From positions 1 to 64,000 of the forward strand of contig NZ_JAPFQN010000005.1 of assembly GCF_026241165.1 (NCBI RefSeq): a DNA stretch of 64,000 nucleotides. The letters are read 5' to 3'. Below are positions 31,906 to 41,317 of the stretch, piece by piece. The notes under the pieces were generated by a model. That model saw only the letters and a program-made list of their open reading frames with translations, was not told the origin of the DNA and did not search any database. Every line of letters starts with the position of its first letter. The first letter of the stretch is position 1. The DNA comes from Mangrovivirga halotolerans (GTDB lineage: Bacteria > Bacteroidota > Bacteroidia > Cytophagales > Cyclobacteriaceae). A program made the position numbers and the translations under genes.

Positions 31906-33042
31906 ATGATAATAGACAACTATTTTGAATTGGTATTGATGATGGGGGCGGTTTTATCCTTCCTGTTATCAGTTTATCTGATATTTTATCCAGGTAATTT
32001 CTTTCCCAATAGAATTCTGGGAGTACTTGTGTTTTCCTGGTCTGTTACTGTTATGCTGTTCATCGTACAGTCACCACAGTTTTTTAATAAATTCCCGCAT
32101 TTATACGCTTTGCCCGATGTATTTGTTCTCCTCTTTTTTCCTTTAATGTATTTATACTTGAGGAACTATCTCTATCGGGAAATAAAGAAACCTGGGTTAC
32201 AAATCCTTCATTATATCCCTGCAATTCTATATCTGATCTTATTAACACCCTTTTTTATAGAATCTGGAGATGAAAAAAGAAGAATGCTTCAGGAGGGAAT
32301 GCCAGCCTGGTTCAGAACTGTTCAGGCAATTTTTAATATAGTAATCATATTCCAGGGAGTTTTTTACAGCATTTTTTGTTTACGGACTATACATCATTTC
32401 CAATATTTCAGAAAAAAGCATTTGACTGATCTTCAAATGGAAACCTTAAAATGGCTGCGAACCTTTGTTATAATTAATATATTCCTATGGATGATAGGTA
32501 CGACAGGGGCTATTTTTGAAATATTAGGGGTCACCATATTTGTCGATTTATTTAAAGTATTTTATGCTGGCTTGACGATTTTTACTATAATGCTGGGTGT
32601 ATTCACGATCAAAAGGCCAGAACTTTTTTCTGAGTCCGAGGATATCAGAAAGATATTAGATCTTACTGGTATTAATGAAGTAAAACGAGAAATAACTTCT
32701 CAAAATAATCAGGATTACGAAACACTTTCAAAATATATATCAGATCAAAAGCCCTTTCTAATCAATGATCTTAAAATGCAGGATCTTGTTGAATCAACCG
32801 GTATTACCTATAAGCGGATCTCTGAAGTGTTCAATAAAAATTACAATAAGACATTTTATGAAGTCATGAATGAATACAGGCTTGAAGAAGCTAAGAAATT
32901 GATTAATGAAGGCTTTCATGAAAAGCATACCCTTAACTATCTTGCTGAAAAAGCTGGCTTCAACTCCAAAACTACCTTTAATAGAATTTTCAAGAAGTAT
33001 ACTGGATTAACTCCTTCGGATTACATTAAGAGTATTGAATAG
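31906..33042 (+). CDS. Membrane-anchored AraC-family regulator
   Basis: A 378-residue protein. The first ~235 residues form six or seven membrane helices. The last ~100 residues hold a double helix-turn-helix of AraC type, with MQDLVESTGITYKRISEVFN and the second helix pair LNYLAEKAGFNSKTTFNRIF, then the closing YTGLTPSDYIKSIE. Such 7TM-AraC proteins are common in Bacteroidota and often control adjacent SusC/SusD loci, so the operon from 33502 or 35292 is a reasonable target. Confidence 0.9.
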   Translation: MIIDNYFELVLMMGAVLSFLLSVYLIFYPGNFFPNRILGVLVFSWSVTVMLFIVQSPQFFNKFPHLYALPDVFVLLFFPLMYLYLRNYLYREIKKPGLQILHYIPAILYLILLTPFFIESGDEKRRMLQEGMPAWFRTVQAIFNIVIIFQGVFYSIFCLRTIHHFQYFRKKHLTDLQMETLKWLRTFVIINIFLWMIGTTGAIFEILGVTIFVDLFKVFYAGLTIFTIMLGVFTIKRPELFSESEDIRKILDLTGINEVKREITSQNNQDYETLSKYISDQKPFLINDLKMQDLVESTGITYKRISEVFNKNYNKTFYEVMNEYRLEEAKKLINEGFHEKHTLNYLAEKAGFNSKTTFNRIFKKYTGLTPSDYIKSIE

Positions 33043-33501
33043 AAAATTATTTATTTAGTTTTATTTAATTGTTGCTATAGATCCTTAGTATAAATATTCT
33101 TACTATCCCTAAACCAAAGAGACACATGCTTTTTTCAAAGAGCTATTAATTCAAATTATATTTTTTGATGTAAGTCAATTCCGTTGTGAAATTCAAATCT
33201 TGAAAAGATTCAATTATAATTTTTGGATATTTGATAAGAGATCTATCGTTTACCATTTTAATTAGTCTACATTTCTATACATAATTTACTGATAGTAGAG
33301 AACCTTTTACTAATTATACGTTTTTTCTGTATCTATTTTTAATCAACTGATATTCAGGGTTATAGATTGATAGTGTCAATTAAAACCTGGTGCCAATTCA
33401 TGCATTGGTACATCAAGTCGGTCAGTGAATCCTTGCCAGGAAAGTGATGTCATAAATTGCTAGAGCAAACCAAATCAATATTTTATCTAAATCTATAATT
33501 T
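33043..33501. other. Upstream region of the surface-protein operon
   Basis: About 460 bp. Mostly AT-rich. One imperfect hairpin (GTGCCAAT with ATTGGTAC near 33390-33411) could be a regulatory structure. No gene is seen. Confidence 0.4.
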
Positions 33502-35160
33502 ATGAAAATTAGAATTTTTTCGTGCTTAGCACTGGCCTTCATAATGACCCTTAGCGGTTGTATGAAAGATGATCTTGAAGATCTTCAAAATCAAATTGAC
33601 GATTTAAATACTAAAGTTGATGATTTAGAGCAAGCTCAACAGGAAGCTCTTCTTGCTGCTATAGCAAATCTTGAAGCAAGCCTTGCTGCATTAAACTCTG
33701 ATCTTGTAGAAGATCTACAGTTACTTGAACAGGAAATAGCTGAAAATGCTAACGCAGTATATTATGGAAACGTAATTACTGCGGCTGATTATGATTCATT
33801 AGTAGCTCAGGGTGCAACTATCATTACAGGTAAAGTAGTTGTAAATAATGATGGTAATGTACAAGACCTTGCTGGAATTAAGCTTATAGGTAAGGATCTT
33901 GAAATCAACGATGGTACAGCTATCACAATGGAAAGCCTTCAAAGCATTGGTGAAGACCTGATCATTTCAGGAGTTGCTACTGAAGCTTCAGTTAATTTAG
34001 CCAACCTTTCTTCTATAGGTGGTGATTTTCATGTCTTGAGTAATGACGGGTTAACTGAAATTGTTATGGATGAGCTTGTACTTGTTTCTGGAGAATTAAT
34101 GACAGAGACAAATGACATGCTTACAAAAATTTCTTTTGCAAAACTTGATCAGGTTGATGATCTATATATCAATGGAAGATTAACTGAAGACCCTAATTAT
34201 TTATTCTTCGGTCAAATTACTTATTTAGACCTTTCAGCTACTGATGTTTCTAATGATGTCATGGTTTCATACATCGGAAACGCACCTTCTGCTACATTTG
34301 GTAAAGTAGGTGGGGACTTTGAATTCAGAAATAATTTAATTGTTAGCCTTGATGTTGCTTCACCAACTGTTGGAGGTGACTTCATTATTGAAAGCAATGC
34401 AAGATTAACTTCCATTGAAACGTCAATGATAGAATCTATCGAAGGTAATATTAAATTTCTTTACAATGATAATTCAATCTTCTGGGAGGAAACTGAAAGA
34501 AGTGGTTTAACAGCTATTCCTTCATTCGAAGCATTAACATTTATCGGCGGAAACATTGAAATCACAAGTAACAAAGCTATATCTACGATAGAGGCATTTA
34601 ATAATGTTACTGAGATGACAGGTTCTAACATTAAGTTTGAATCAAATGGTTCTAATATTGATAACATCCTTGTTTTTAATTCACTTGTTTCTTCTGGAGC
34701 AAGTCAATGGAGTAATGCAAGTGTTAGAATTTATGAGAAAACAAATTGGTTTGATGGATTCAATGCCATTGAAAATCTATTAAATGTTGACATAACTGTA
34801 CAAGCACCAACTGAAGCGGGTGGTGGATTTGGACCATTTGAAGTAGGCGGACCTGTAAAGGTTGATGGTTTTAATGCACTAACTCAGGTTTCTACAATGA
34901 AACTGAACGTAATGGAAATCAATGAATTCAATGCGTTCCAATCTATGGACAACTTCCAGAATTTCCAGGAATATTTAACTGTTTATATGCCAACTGATGA
35001 AACTGTAGGAATGTGTTCAATGGAACCAATTTTTACAAAAATCAAGAATGGTGATTTTGAAAACTGGAACGGTACTAGAGTAGCAAAATTTTATATGAAC
35101 TATTCCGAAATGGATAGAGATGCTGCTATCGACCAACTACTTGCACCTTGTGCATTATAA
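33502..35160 (+). CDS. Coiled-coil lipoprotein with repeated receptor-L-domain-like segments
   Basis: A 552-residue protein with signal peptide and lipobox (LSGC, Cys20), a heptad-like coiled coil at about 22-88 (DDLEDLQNQIDDLNTKVDD), and then beta/leucine-rich repeats with the recurring phrases IGGDF, VGGDF and IGGNI up to about 440, resembling receptor L-domain repeats. A C-terminal 100-residue part ends with Cys550. Probably a surface-exposed, oligomeric binding lipoprotein. It precedes SusC and is separated by a strong terminator-like hairpin, so expression may be partly uncoupled. Confidence 0.8.
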   Translation: MKIRIFSCLALAFIMTLSGCMKDDLEDLQNQIDDLNTKVDDLEQAQQEALLAAIANLEASLAALNSDLVEDLQLLEQEIAENANAVYYGNVITAADYDSLVAQGATIITGKVVVNNDGNVQDLAGIKLIGKDLEINDGTAITMESLQSIGEDLIISGVATEASVNLANLSSIGGDFHVLSNDGLTEIVMDELVLVSGELMTETNDMLTKISFAKLDQVDDLYINGRLTEDPNYLFFGQITYLDLSATDVSNDVMVSYIGNAPSATFGKVGGDFEFRNNLIVSLDVASPTVGGDFIIESNARLTSIETSMIESIEGNIKFLYNDNSIFWEETERSGLTAIPSFEALTFIGGNIEITSNKAISTIEAFNNVTEMTGSNIKFESNGSNIDNILVFNSLVSSGASQWSNASVRIYEKTNWFDGFNAIENLLNVDITVQAPTEAGGGFGPFEVGGPVKVDGFNALTQVSTMKLNVMEINEFNAFQSMDNFQNFQEYLTVYMPTDETVGMCSMEPIFTKIKNGDFENWNGTRVAKFYMNYSEMDRDAAIDQLLAPCAL

Positions 35161-35181
35161 TGCAATAGGTTTAGAATGACG

Positions 35182-35221
35182 AATTCCCTGGTATACTTTC
35201 TGAGTATACCGGGAATTTTTT
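35182..35221 (+). terminator. Terminator or attenuator before SusC
   Basis: AATTCCC and GGTATAC pair with GTATACC and GGGAATT (one bulge), then T6. It may make the lipoprotein more abundant than the SusC operon. Confidence 0.85.
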
Positions 35222-35291
35222 CTAATCAAATAATTTATGATCCTGATTGCCTTAAAAGATCAGCGCATCTGAAAAAAACAATATTTCAAGA

Positions 35292-38200
35292 ATGAAAAGA
35301 CTAATAGGCTGCTTTGTGTTATTCTACCTTCTTGGGGCGAATGTAATATTCGCGCAAGAGCTTGCAGTAGAGGGTAAAGTAAAAGATGAAAATGGAGAGT
35401 TTCTTCCCGGAGTAAATGTTGTTATAGAAGGCACTACCCAGGGAACGGTGACTAATTTTAATGGGTACTATACATTAACTGTCCCTGACAAAGATTCAAA
35501 GCTTGTCTTTTCTTTTATTGGTACCGAAACAGTTGTAGTTCCTGTAAATAACAGGTCTACAATAAATGTTACATTAAAACAAACGGTACAGGAACTGGAA
35601 TCTGTTATGGTAGTTGCCTATGGTACTACTACTGAAGAAGCATATACGGGAGCGGCATCAGTTGTGGATAGCAAGGTAATTGAAAACAGACCGGTAACAT
35701 CGTTTGAAAAATCACTTCAGGGAACTACACCAGGGTTAATGGTTTCCAGTAGTTCAGGACAACCGGGGTCGGGTTCTACAATCCGAATTCGAGGTATAGG
35801 TTCTTTAAGTGCAAGTAGCGCGCCATTATTTGTGCTTGACGGAATCCCAATGTCCGGATCAATAACAGATATCAACCCCAACGATATCGAAAGTATTACA
35901 GTGCTTAAGGATGCAGCAGCATCTTCACTTTATGGTTCCAGAGCAGCAAATGGTGTTGTTCTTATCACGACTAAACAAGGAAAAGCAGGCTCCACTAAGA
36001 TCAGCTTTAATAGCCAGATGGGAGTTTCTCAAAGAATTTCAAAGGGATACGATCTAATGAATTCAACTCAGTTTTATGAGCATTCATGGATGGGTCTCTA
36101 TAATCAGGCATTGATCAATGGAGAATCTATTGATGATGCCAGAGCTTATGCTCATGCTAATGTAAAAGAAACCGTTGGATACAATCCATTTGGTGTGGAT
36201 AATCCATTAGATAATAACGGACAACTTATACCAGGTACACAGATTCTTACCGATACAGATTGGCGAGATGAAATATATAAAAACGGGATCATACAAAATC
36301 ACAACCTGAGTATTTCAGGTGGATCCGATCTTACCAAAGTATTTTTATCACTAGGTTATTTTAGCGATTCTGGAATTACTTTAGGCTCTGATTTTAAGAG
36401 AATTTCGAATAAGATCAATGTTTCACACAAGATCAATAGTTTCCTGGAGGCAGGTTTAAATTCTCACTTATCCTATTCTAAAACCAATGCCCCTCCTAGT
36501 GGCTCAGGTGGAGCTAACCCTGTGAGATCTGCCGAGGTTATTAATGCGGCATCTCCTGTTTATAACGAATTCGGAGAGTACGAGTGGGGTAATAAAGCAG
36601 TATTTGATTTTAACCCGGTTGGATTAGCAGAACTTGATCAATATAAGTATGATACAAAAAGAGCTGTCGTCAATACTTATTTAAATGTTAAAATATCTCC
36701 TTCTTTTAATTTCAGAACATCAGCAGGTATAGATAACAGTATTAATAATGGATTAAACTACTATAATCCATATCATGGAAATGGTGCAGGTGTTAATGGT
36801 CGTACTGCAACATCTAACACTGATAATTTCGGGTGGAACATTTCAAATATTTTAACCTACTCGAAGGCAACAAATAATTCCTATTTTGAAGCATTGATTG
36901 GTCAGGAAGCACTTGGTCAGGATGTTTCTATTTTATCAGCCGGTGTAACCGACTTTTCTGTTCCGGGCAGACCGGAATTGGTATGGGGTTCTAAACCAGG
37001 GCAACCATCAAGCGCTACGTATTCATGGACTATGGCATCATATCTGTCACAGATAAAATATGATCTCAATGATAAATATTTCTTTTCAACCAGTGCCAGA
37101 ATGGACGGTAGTTCAAGGTTTGGAAAGAATAATAAGTATGGATTGTTTTATTCAGTAGGGTTTGGATGGCAATTAACTCAGGAAGACTGGATGCCTGAAT
37201 TCAAATGGCTGGATAATGCAAAACTGAGAGTGAGTTATGGTACCTCCGGAAATAATAATATTGGAAATTATGCCTCACTGGGACTTTATGGTAGTGGAGC
37301 TAATTATGGTGGATACCCGGGCTTAACTCCGACACAATTAGCTAATGAAGATTTAAGCTGGGAGAAAATTAAAAGTTTGAATGTTGGTCTTGAGCTTAAT
37401 CTATTCAGAAAATTAGATGCTTCAATAGAATTTTATAATCGAAATTCCAATGGGTTGTTATTCGCCAGGCCATTATCTGCCGGAACTGGTTTTGGATCAA
37501 TAATATCGAACCTTGGAGCCATGAAGAATACAGGGGTTGAAACAGCACTGAATTACAGGTTGATAGAAAATAAGAATGTATTTAGTTCTATAGGATTTAA
37601 TATCTCTTTTAACACAAATGAAATTCTTGAGCTTACTACGGAACAAATCGTTTCTGGCACAAAATTATTAGAAGAGGGGAGTAGTATTTACCAATTCTAC
37701 ATGCGGGAATGGGCAGGAGTGAATCCTGATAATGGAAGACCGATGTGGTATGTGAATGCAGATTCAGATGACAGAGAGGATAATACACTTCCTTCAAGTG
37801 CATACGAAGACCCATTAGGATCAGGAAGAAATGTTACCAGTGATTATAATGATGCTGAAAGAAAGCGACTGGGCACTTCATTACCTAAAGCTTTTGGCGG
37901 ATTGAATTATAGCCTGAATTACAAGAATTTTGAATTAAGCATGTATTTCTTTTATAGTCTTGGTGGTCAGGTCTACAATAATGATTATGCTACAAACATG
38001 CATGATGGTACACAGCCTGGCTCAAACCTTGCAACTGATGCATTGAATGCCTGGACTCCAAATAACAGGTATACAGATGTTCCTCGATATGTTAAGAATA
38101 ATATGGATGAATCAAATCAAATGTCATCCAGATTTATCGAAGATGCTTCTTATTTAAGATTAAAGAACATTACTATCGGATATAATTTCCCATCGAGTTT

Positions 38201-38369
38201 ATACGAATCACTCAAAATCAGAAATCTGAAAGCATTCTTATCAGGAGAAAACTTATTTACCCTGACAAAATACAGAGGATATGATCCGGAAGTAGCCATT
38301 AACGGAACGACAAGTAATACGATACCTGGTACAAAAGTTATCACTTTGGGACTGAAAGTTGAGCTATAG
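35292..38369 (+). CDS. SusC/RagA-family TonB-linked outer-membrane protein
   Basis: A 1025-residue protein with signal peptide (cleavage near FAQE), CarboxypepD-reg-like domain (about 25-110, with DENGEFLPGVNVVIEGT), plug domain with the typical VLKDAAASSLYGSRAANGVV, and a 22-strand barrel whose last residues are ITLGLKVEL. It imports large ligands through the outer membrane with its SusD partner, powered by TonB. The first gene of the operon 35292-48796. No TonB or anti-sigma gene is adjacent. Confidence 0.96.
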   Translation: MKRLIGCFVLFYLLGANVIFAQELAVEGKVKDENGEFLPGVNVVIEGTTQGTVTNFNGYYTLTVPDKDSKLVFSFIGTETVVVPVNNRSTINVTLKQTVQELESVMVVAYGTTTEEAYTGAASVVDSKVIENRPVTSFEKSLQGTTPGLMVSSSSGQPGSGSTIRIRGIGSLSASSAPLFVLDGIPMSGSITDINPNDIESITVLKDAAASSLYGSRAANGVVLITTKQGKAGSTKISFNSQMGVSQRISKGYDLMNSTQFYEHSWMGLYNQALINGESIDDARAYAHANVKETVGYNPFGVDNPLDNNGQLIPGTQILTDTDWRDEIYKNGIIQNHNLSISGGSDLTKVFLSLGYFSDSGITLGSDFKRISNKINVSHKINSFLEAGLNSHLSYSKTNAPPSGSGGANPVRSAEVINAASPVYNEFGEYEWGNKAVFDFNPVGLAELDQYKYDTKRAVVNTYLNVKISPSFNFRTSAGIDNSINNGLNYYNPYHGNGAGVNGRTATSNTDNFGWNISNILTYSKATNNSYFEALIGQEALGQDVSILSAGVTDFSVPGRPELVWGSKPGQPSSATYSWTMASYLSQIKYDLNDKYFFSTSARMDGSSRFGKNNKYGLFYSVGFGWQLTQEDWMPEFKWLDNAKLRVSYGTSGNNNIGNYASLGLYGSGANYGGYPGLTPTQLANEDLSWEKIKSLNVGLELNLFRKLDASIEFYNRNSNGLLFARPLSAGTGFGSIISNLGAMKNTGVETALNYRLIENKNVFSSIGFNISFNTNEILELTTEQIVSGTKLLEEGSSIYQFYMREWAGVNPDNGRPMWYVNADSDDREDNTLPSSAYEDPLGSGRNVTSDYNDAERKRLGTSLPKAFGGLNYSLNYKNFELSMYFFYSLGGQVYNNDYATNMHDGTQPGSNLATDALNAWTPNNRYTDVPRYVKNNMDESNQMSSRFIEDASYLRLKNITIGYNFPSSLYESLKIRNLKAFLSGENLFTLTKYRGYDPEVAINGTTSNTIPGTKVITLGLKVEL

Positions 38370-38388
38370 AATATTGAAGATATATATT

Positions 38389-39801
38389 ATGAAGAAATAT
38401 ACGATTACCCTGATTAGATCATTGTTTTTGCTTTTTGTATTAGCAGGATGTGGAGAAGATTTCCTGGAACAAGAACCGACAGATTCAATTTCTGAGGAAA
38501 AAGTTTTTGATTCTTATATCACCGCTAATTCAGCATTGATTGGCGTTTATAATCAATTAAGCAGCTTCAATTTTGAAGGTCTGTATAACCCGATCATGTC
38601 TGATATTATGGGTGAAGACATTATGATCAATTCTGTTGATAACTGGAATTGGTTCGTTCCTGTATATCAGATGAATGTACTGCCTAATTACTCCTATATA
38701 GATAATCCATGGTGGTCAGGATATAAGCTGATTCATGATGCAAACCAGATCATTGACAATGCCATTTTTATTCCTGATGCGACAAGCGATCAGATCGATG
38801 AATTAACTGGTCAGGCAAGGGTATTAAGAGCTTATGCAATGTTGAAATTAGCACAGATGTACAGTGTAGCTTATTCTAAAGATCCATCAGCACCTTCGAT
38901 CTTGCTTAATACTGATTCTGAAATTACCGATTCCGGATTTAGTAGAGCTTCATTAACTGATGTATATGAACAAATTGAAAATGATCTGTTGACAGCAATT
39001 TCGCAGTTAGATAATAATACAGATAAGGGATTTTTCGATAAAAGAGCGGCTCAGGCAGTATTAGCCAGAGCTTACCTGGATATGGAAAACTGGCAGGGAG
39101 CAGCCGATATGGCGAATAGCGCTTCCGAGGGTATTACTTTGATGACCATCAATGAGCTATACAGCGGGTTTAATACACGAAATTCAGAAACCATATACTC
39201 TATCGCTTACACGCAGGAGGATAATAATGTTTATCTGTCTATACCATCATTTTACTGGCCAGTAGCAGGGTATAGTTCAATGAGAGCTAATGATGAGTTC
39301 GTGAATAAGTTCTCAAATGGAGATGCTAGAAAGGGCTTTTTCTTAAAAGTAGCTGAGATTGATCCGGATAGAAACCTGATTGTGAAATTTGCTCACAATA
39401 ATGCCGTGGGTAATGCTGAAAGAATTTGTATCAGGGCATCAGAAATGATCCTGATAGAAGCTGAAGCCGAAGCTGAATTGGGTAATTATACAAATTCACA
39501 AAATTTATTGTACAGAATTCAAAGTCGAGCTAACCCGGGTGTGATCAAAAGTACAGCTACCGGCCAGGCACTTATTGATGAGGTCTTACTTGAGCGTAGA
39601 AAGGAATTGTTTGGAGAAGGGTTCAGATGGAACGACATCAAAAGAAGGCAACTGCCATTTGTAAGAACTGGCGATCACTGGGTAACTCTGTCTTTTACAG
39701 CTCAAGACCCGGATTACTACCGCCTGACTTTTCCCATACCACAATCTGAGATTGATGCAAATGAGCTTTTAAGTAATGCAGATCAAAATGTTGGATATTA
39801 A
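38389..39801 (+). CDS. SusD/RagB-family nutrient-binding lipoprotein
   Basis: The ATG at 38389 gives a normal signal with lipobox LAGC (the upstream in-frame ATG at 38359 would overlap SusC). 470 residues; SusD N-terminal region with FLEQEPTDSISEEKVF and the C-terminal half with ERRKELFGEGFRWNDIKR, both typical. It caps the SusC barrel and binds the ligand. Spacing of 19 bp after susC marks an operon. Confidence 0.96.
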   Translation: MKKYTITLIRSLFLLFVLAGCGEDFLEQEPTDSISEEKVFDSYITANSALIGVYNQLSSFNFEGLYNPIMSDIMGEDIMINSVDNWNWFVPVYQMNVLPNYSYIDNPWWSGYKLIHDANQIIDNAIFIPDATSDQIDELTGQARVLRAYAMLKLAQMYSVAYSKDPSAPSILLNTDSEITDSGFSRASLTDVYEQIENDLLTAISQLDNNTDKGFFDKRAAQAVLARAYLDMENWQGAADMANSASEGITLMTINELYSGFNTRNSETIYSIAYTQEDNNVYLSIPSFYWPVAGYSSMRANDEFVNKFSNGDARKGFFLKVAEIDPDRNLIVKFAHNNAVGNAERICIRASEMILIEAEAEAELGNYTNSQNLLYRIQSRANPGVIKSTATGQALIDEVLLERRKELFGEGFRWNDIKRRQLPFVRTGDHWVTLSFTAQDPDYYRLTFPIPQSEIDANELLSNADQNVGY

Positions 39802-39814
39802 TATTAAAAAAGAT

Positions 39815-41278
39815 ATGCGAAAAGATAACTTTATTAAAATATTTAGAAGGAGTTATTCTTTTCTTCTGTTTATTTTCCTTTTGTATTCCTGCTCACCGGA
39901 TGAAGAGGTATTTGATCTTAATCCAAATGCCGGACCAAGCTTTACCGATATAGAGAATGAAGGGTATGTCGTACAGTTAAATGCTGTGCCGGTAAAAGAA
40001 CCGCTGGTCGGAACCTGGAGAATCTATATTGGTGAGAACGGGAGATTTGAGGATTTTAATAATCCCAGAACAAAATTTTATGGAGAGCCTGGGGAATCCT
40101 ATCAATTAGGGTGGGAGGTAAGCAACGGAAATCAATATGAGGCTTCAACTATTACTGTATCCTTTAAGGCTATGGAACCGGTAATTTTGTCTCCAACTCA
40201 AAATATAGATACACTGTTTAATAATGTTTCTCACTACCTGAAGGCTGAAGAACCGAAGTTTGGGGCGACTGGCCATTGGGAAATCGTCACTGGTATTGGT
40301 GGCCGTATCGAGAATGCCCAACAGGCTGAGGCACAATTTATAGGAAAAGAATTTTCCAGCTATTCTTTAAAATGGGTTTTAACCTACGGTTCGAAAGTGG
40401 TTTCACAGGAAATATCATTCAGAACTGACGAATTAAGAGCCAATGCAGGGCCTGACCAATTAGATATTAAAAACGATAAAGAAGCAGTCAGAAAATTTTT
40501 CACATTGGAAGGGTTTTTACCTGCCGGAGCAACTGCAAGTTGGGAAGTCATTAGAAATAGTGATAAGGCTATACTTTATAATATCGACAACCCCAATTCA
40601 TTAATTGAAGGAATAGCTGATTCACTATATACATTAATCTGGAAAGTTGACTTAGATGAATATTCTTCTACTGATACGGTGGATATACGATTCAGAGGAA
40701 AGTGGGGGATGTTCAAAGACTCTCGTGATAACCAGACCTATAAATATACTGAGATAAATGGCCTGGAGTGGATGGCAGAAAATTATAATTATGCTGCTAA
40801 TCCTGGAAACGGATCATGGTATTATGGTTTTGCCTACAGAGCTGTTATCGAAGATGGTTTTGCTGTAGAAACAGAAGAAGACAGAAAGAAATACGGCAGG
40901 TTGTACGATTATTTTACAGCCAGGGATTTTGCCCCTGAAGGATGGAGACTGCCAACTCCCCAAGAGGTTCAGAATCTTATCATTTCATTAGGAGGGACGC
41001 TATATGCCAAAGAAGACTTAGTTGAAAATGGTTCTACAGGACTTGATCTTGATTACCCCGGACACTTGTCCTTTTCGAGTTTTAGCGATCCGGCATTTAG
41101 AAATGTATTTGTTGAACAGGATATGACCGGGTTATTCTGGACTGAAAGTTATGTTTCGACAAATGGATCTGCATATGCACTTTACATTTCTACACAGAGT
41201 AATGATATAGGAAATACTGTAATTCTAGCAGATTACTATGCCTTACCTGTACGCTATGTAAGGGAAGTGCAAAAGTAA
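39815..41278 (+). CDS. FISUMP-domain lipoprotein of the SusCD operon
   Basis: Start at ATG 39815 (MRKDNFIKIFRRSY) with lipobox LYSC (Cys26). 487 residues: three beta domains resembling PKD/Ig folds (about 45-290), then the FISUMP region with GLEWMAENYNY, YGRLYDYFTA and PEGWRLPTPQEV, and a closing PVRYVRE. FISUMP domains occur in secreted proteins of fibrolytic and marine Bacteroidota and Fibrobacteres; function is unclear. Position after SusD suggests a surface ligand-binding accessory subunit. Confidence 0.85.
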   Translation: MRKDNFIKIFRRSYSFLLFIFLLYSCSPDEEVFDLNPNAGPSFTDIENEGYVVQLNAVPVKEPLVGTWRIYIGENGRFEDFNNPRTKFYGEPGESYQLGWEVSNGNQYEASTITVSFKAMEPVILSPTQNIDTLFNNVSHYLKAEEPKFGATGHWEIVTGIGGRIENAQQAEAQFIGKEFSSYSLKWVLTYGSKVVSQEISFRTDELRANAGPDQLDIKNDKEAVRKFFTLEGFLPAGATASWEVIRNSDKAILYNIDNPNSLIEGIADSLYTLIWKVDLDEYSSTDTVDIRFRGKWGMFKDSRDNQTYKYTEINGLEWMAENYNYAANPGNGSWYYGFAYRAVIEDGFAVETEEDRKKYGRLYDYFTARDFAPEGWRLPTPQEVQNLIISLGGTLYAKEDLVENGSTGLDLDYPGHLSFSSFSDPAFRNVFVEQDMTGLFWTESYVSTNGSAYALYISTQSNDIGNTVILADYYALPVRYVREVQK

Positions 41279-41317
41279 AAATGCCATCTGTTATTTCGAT
41301 TGATTAAAAATATTATT

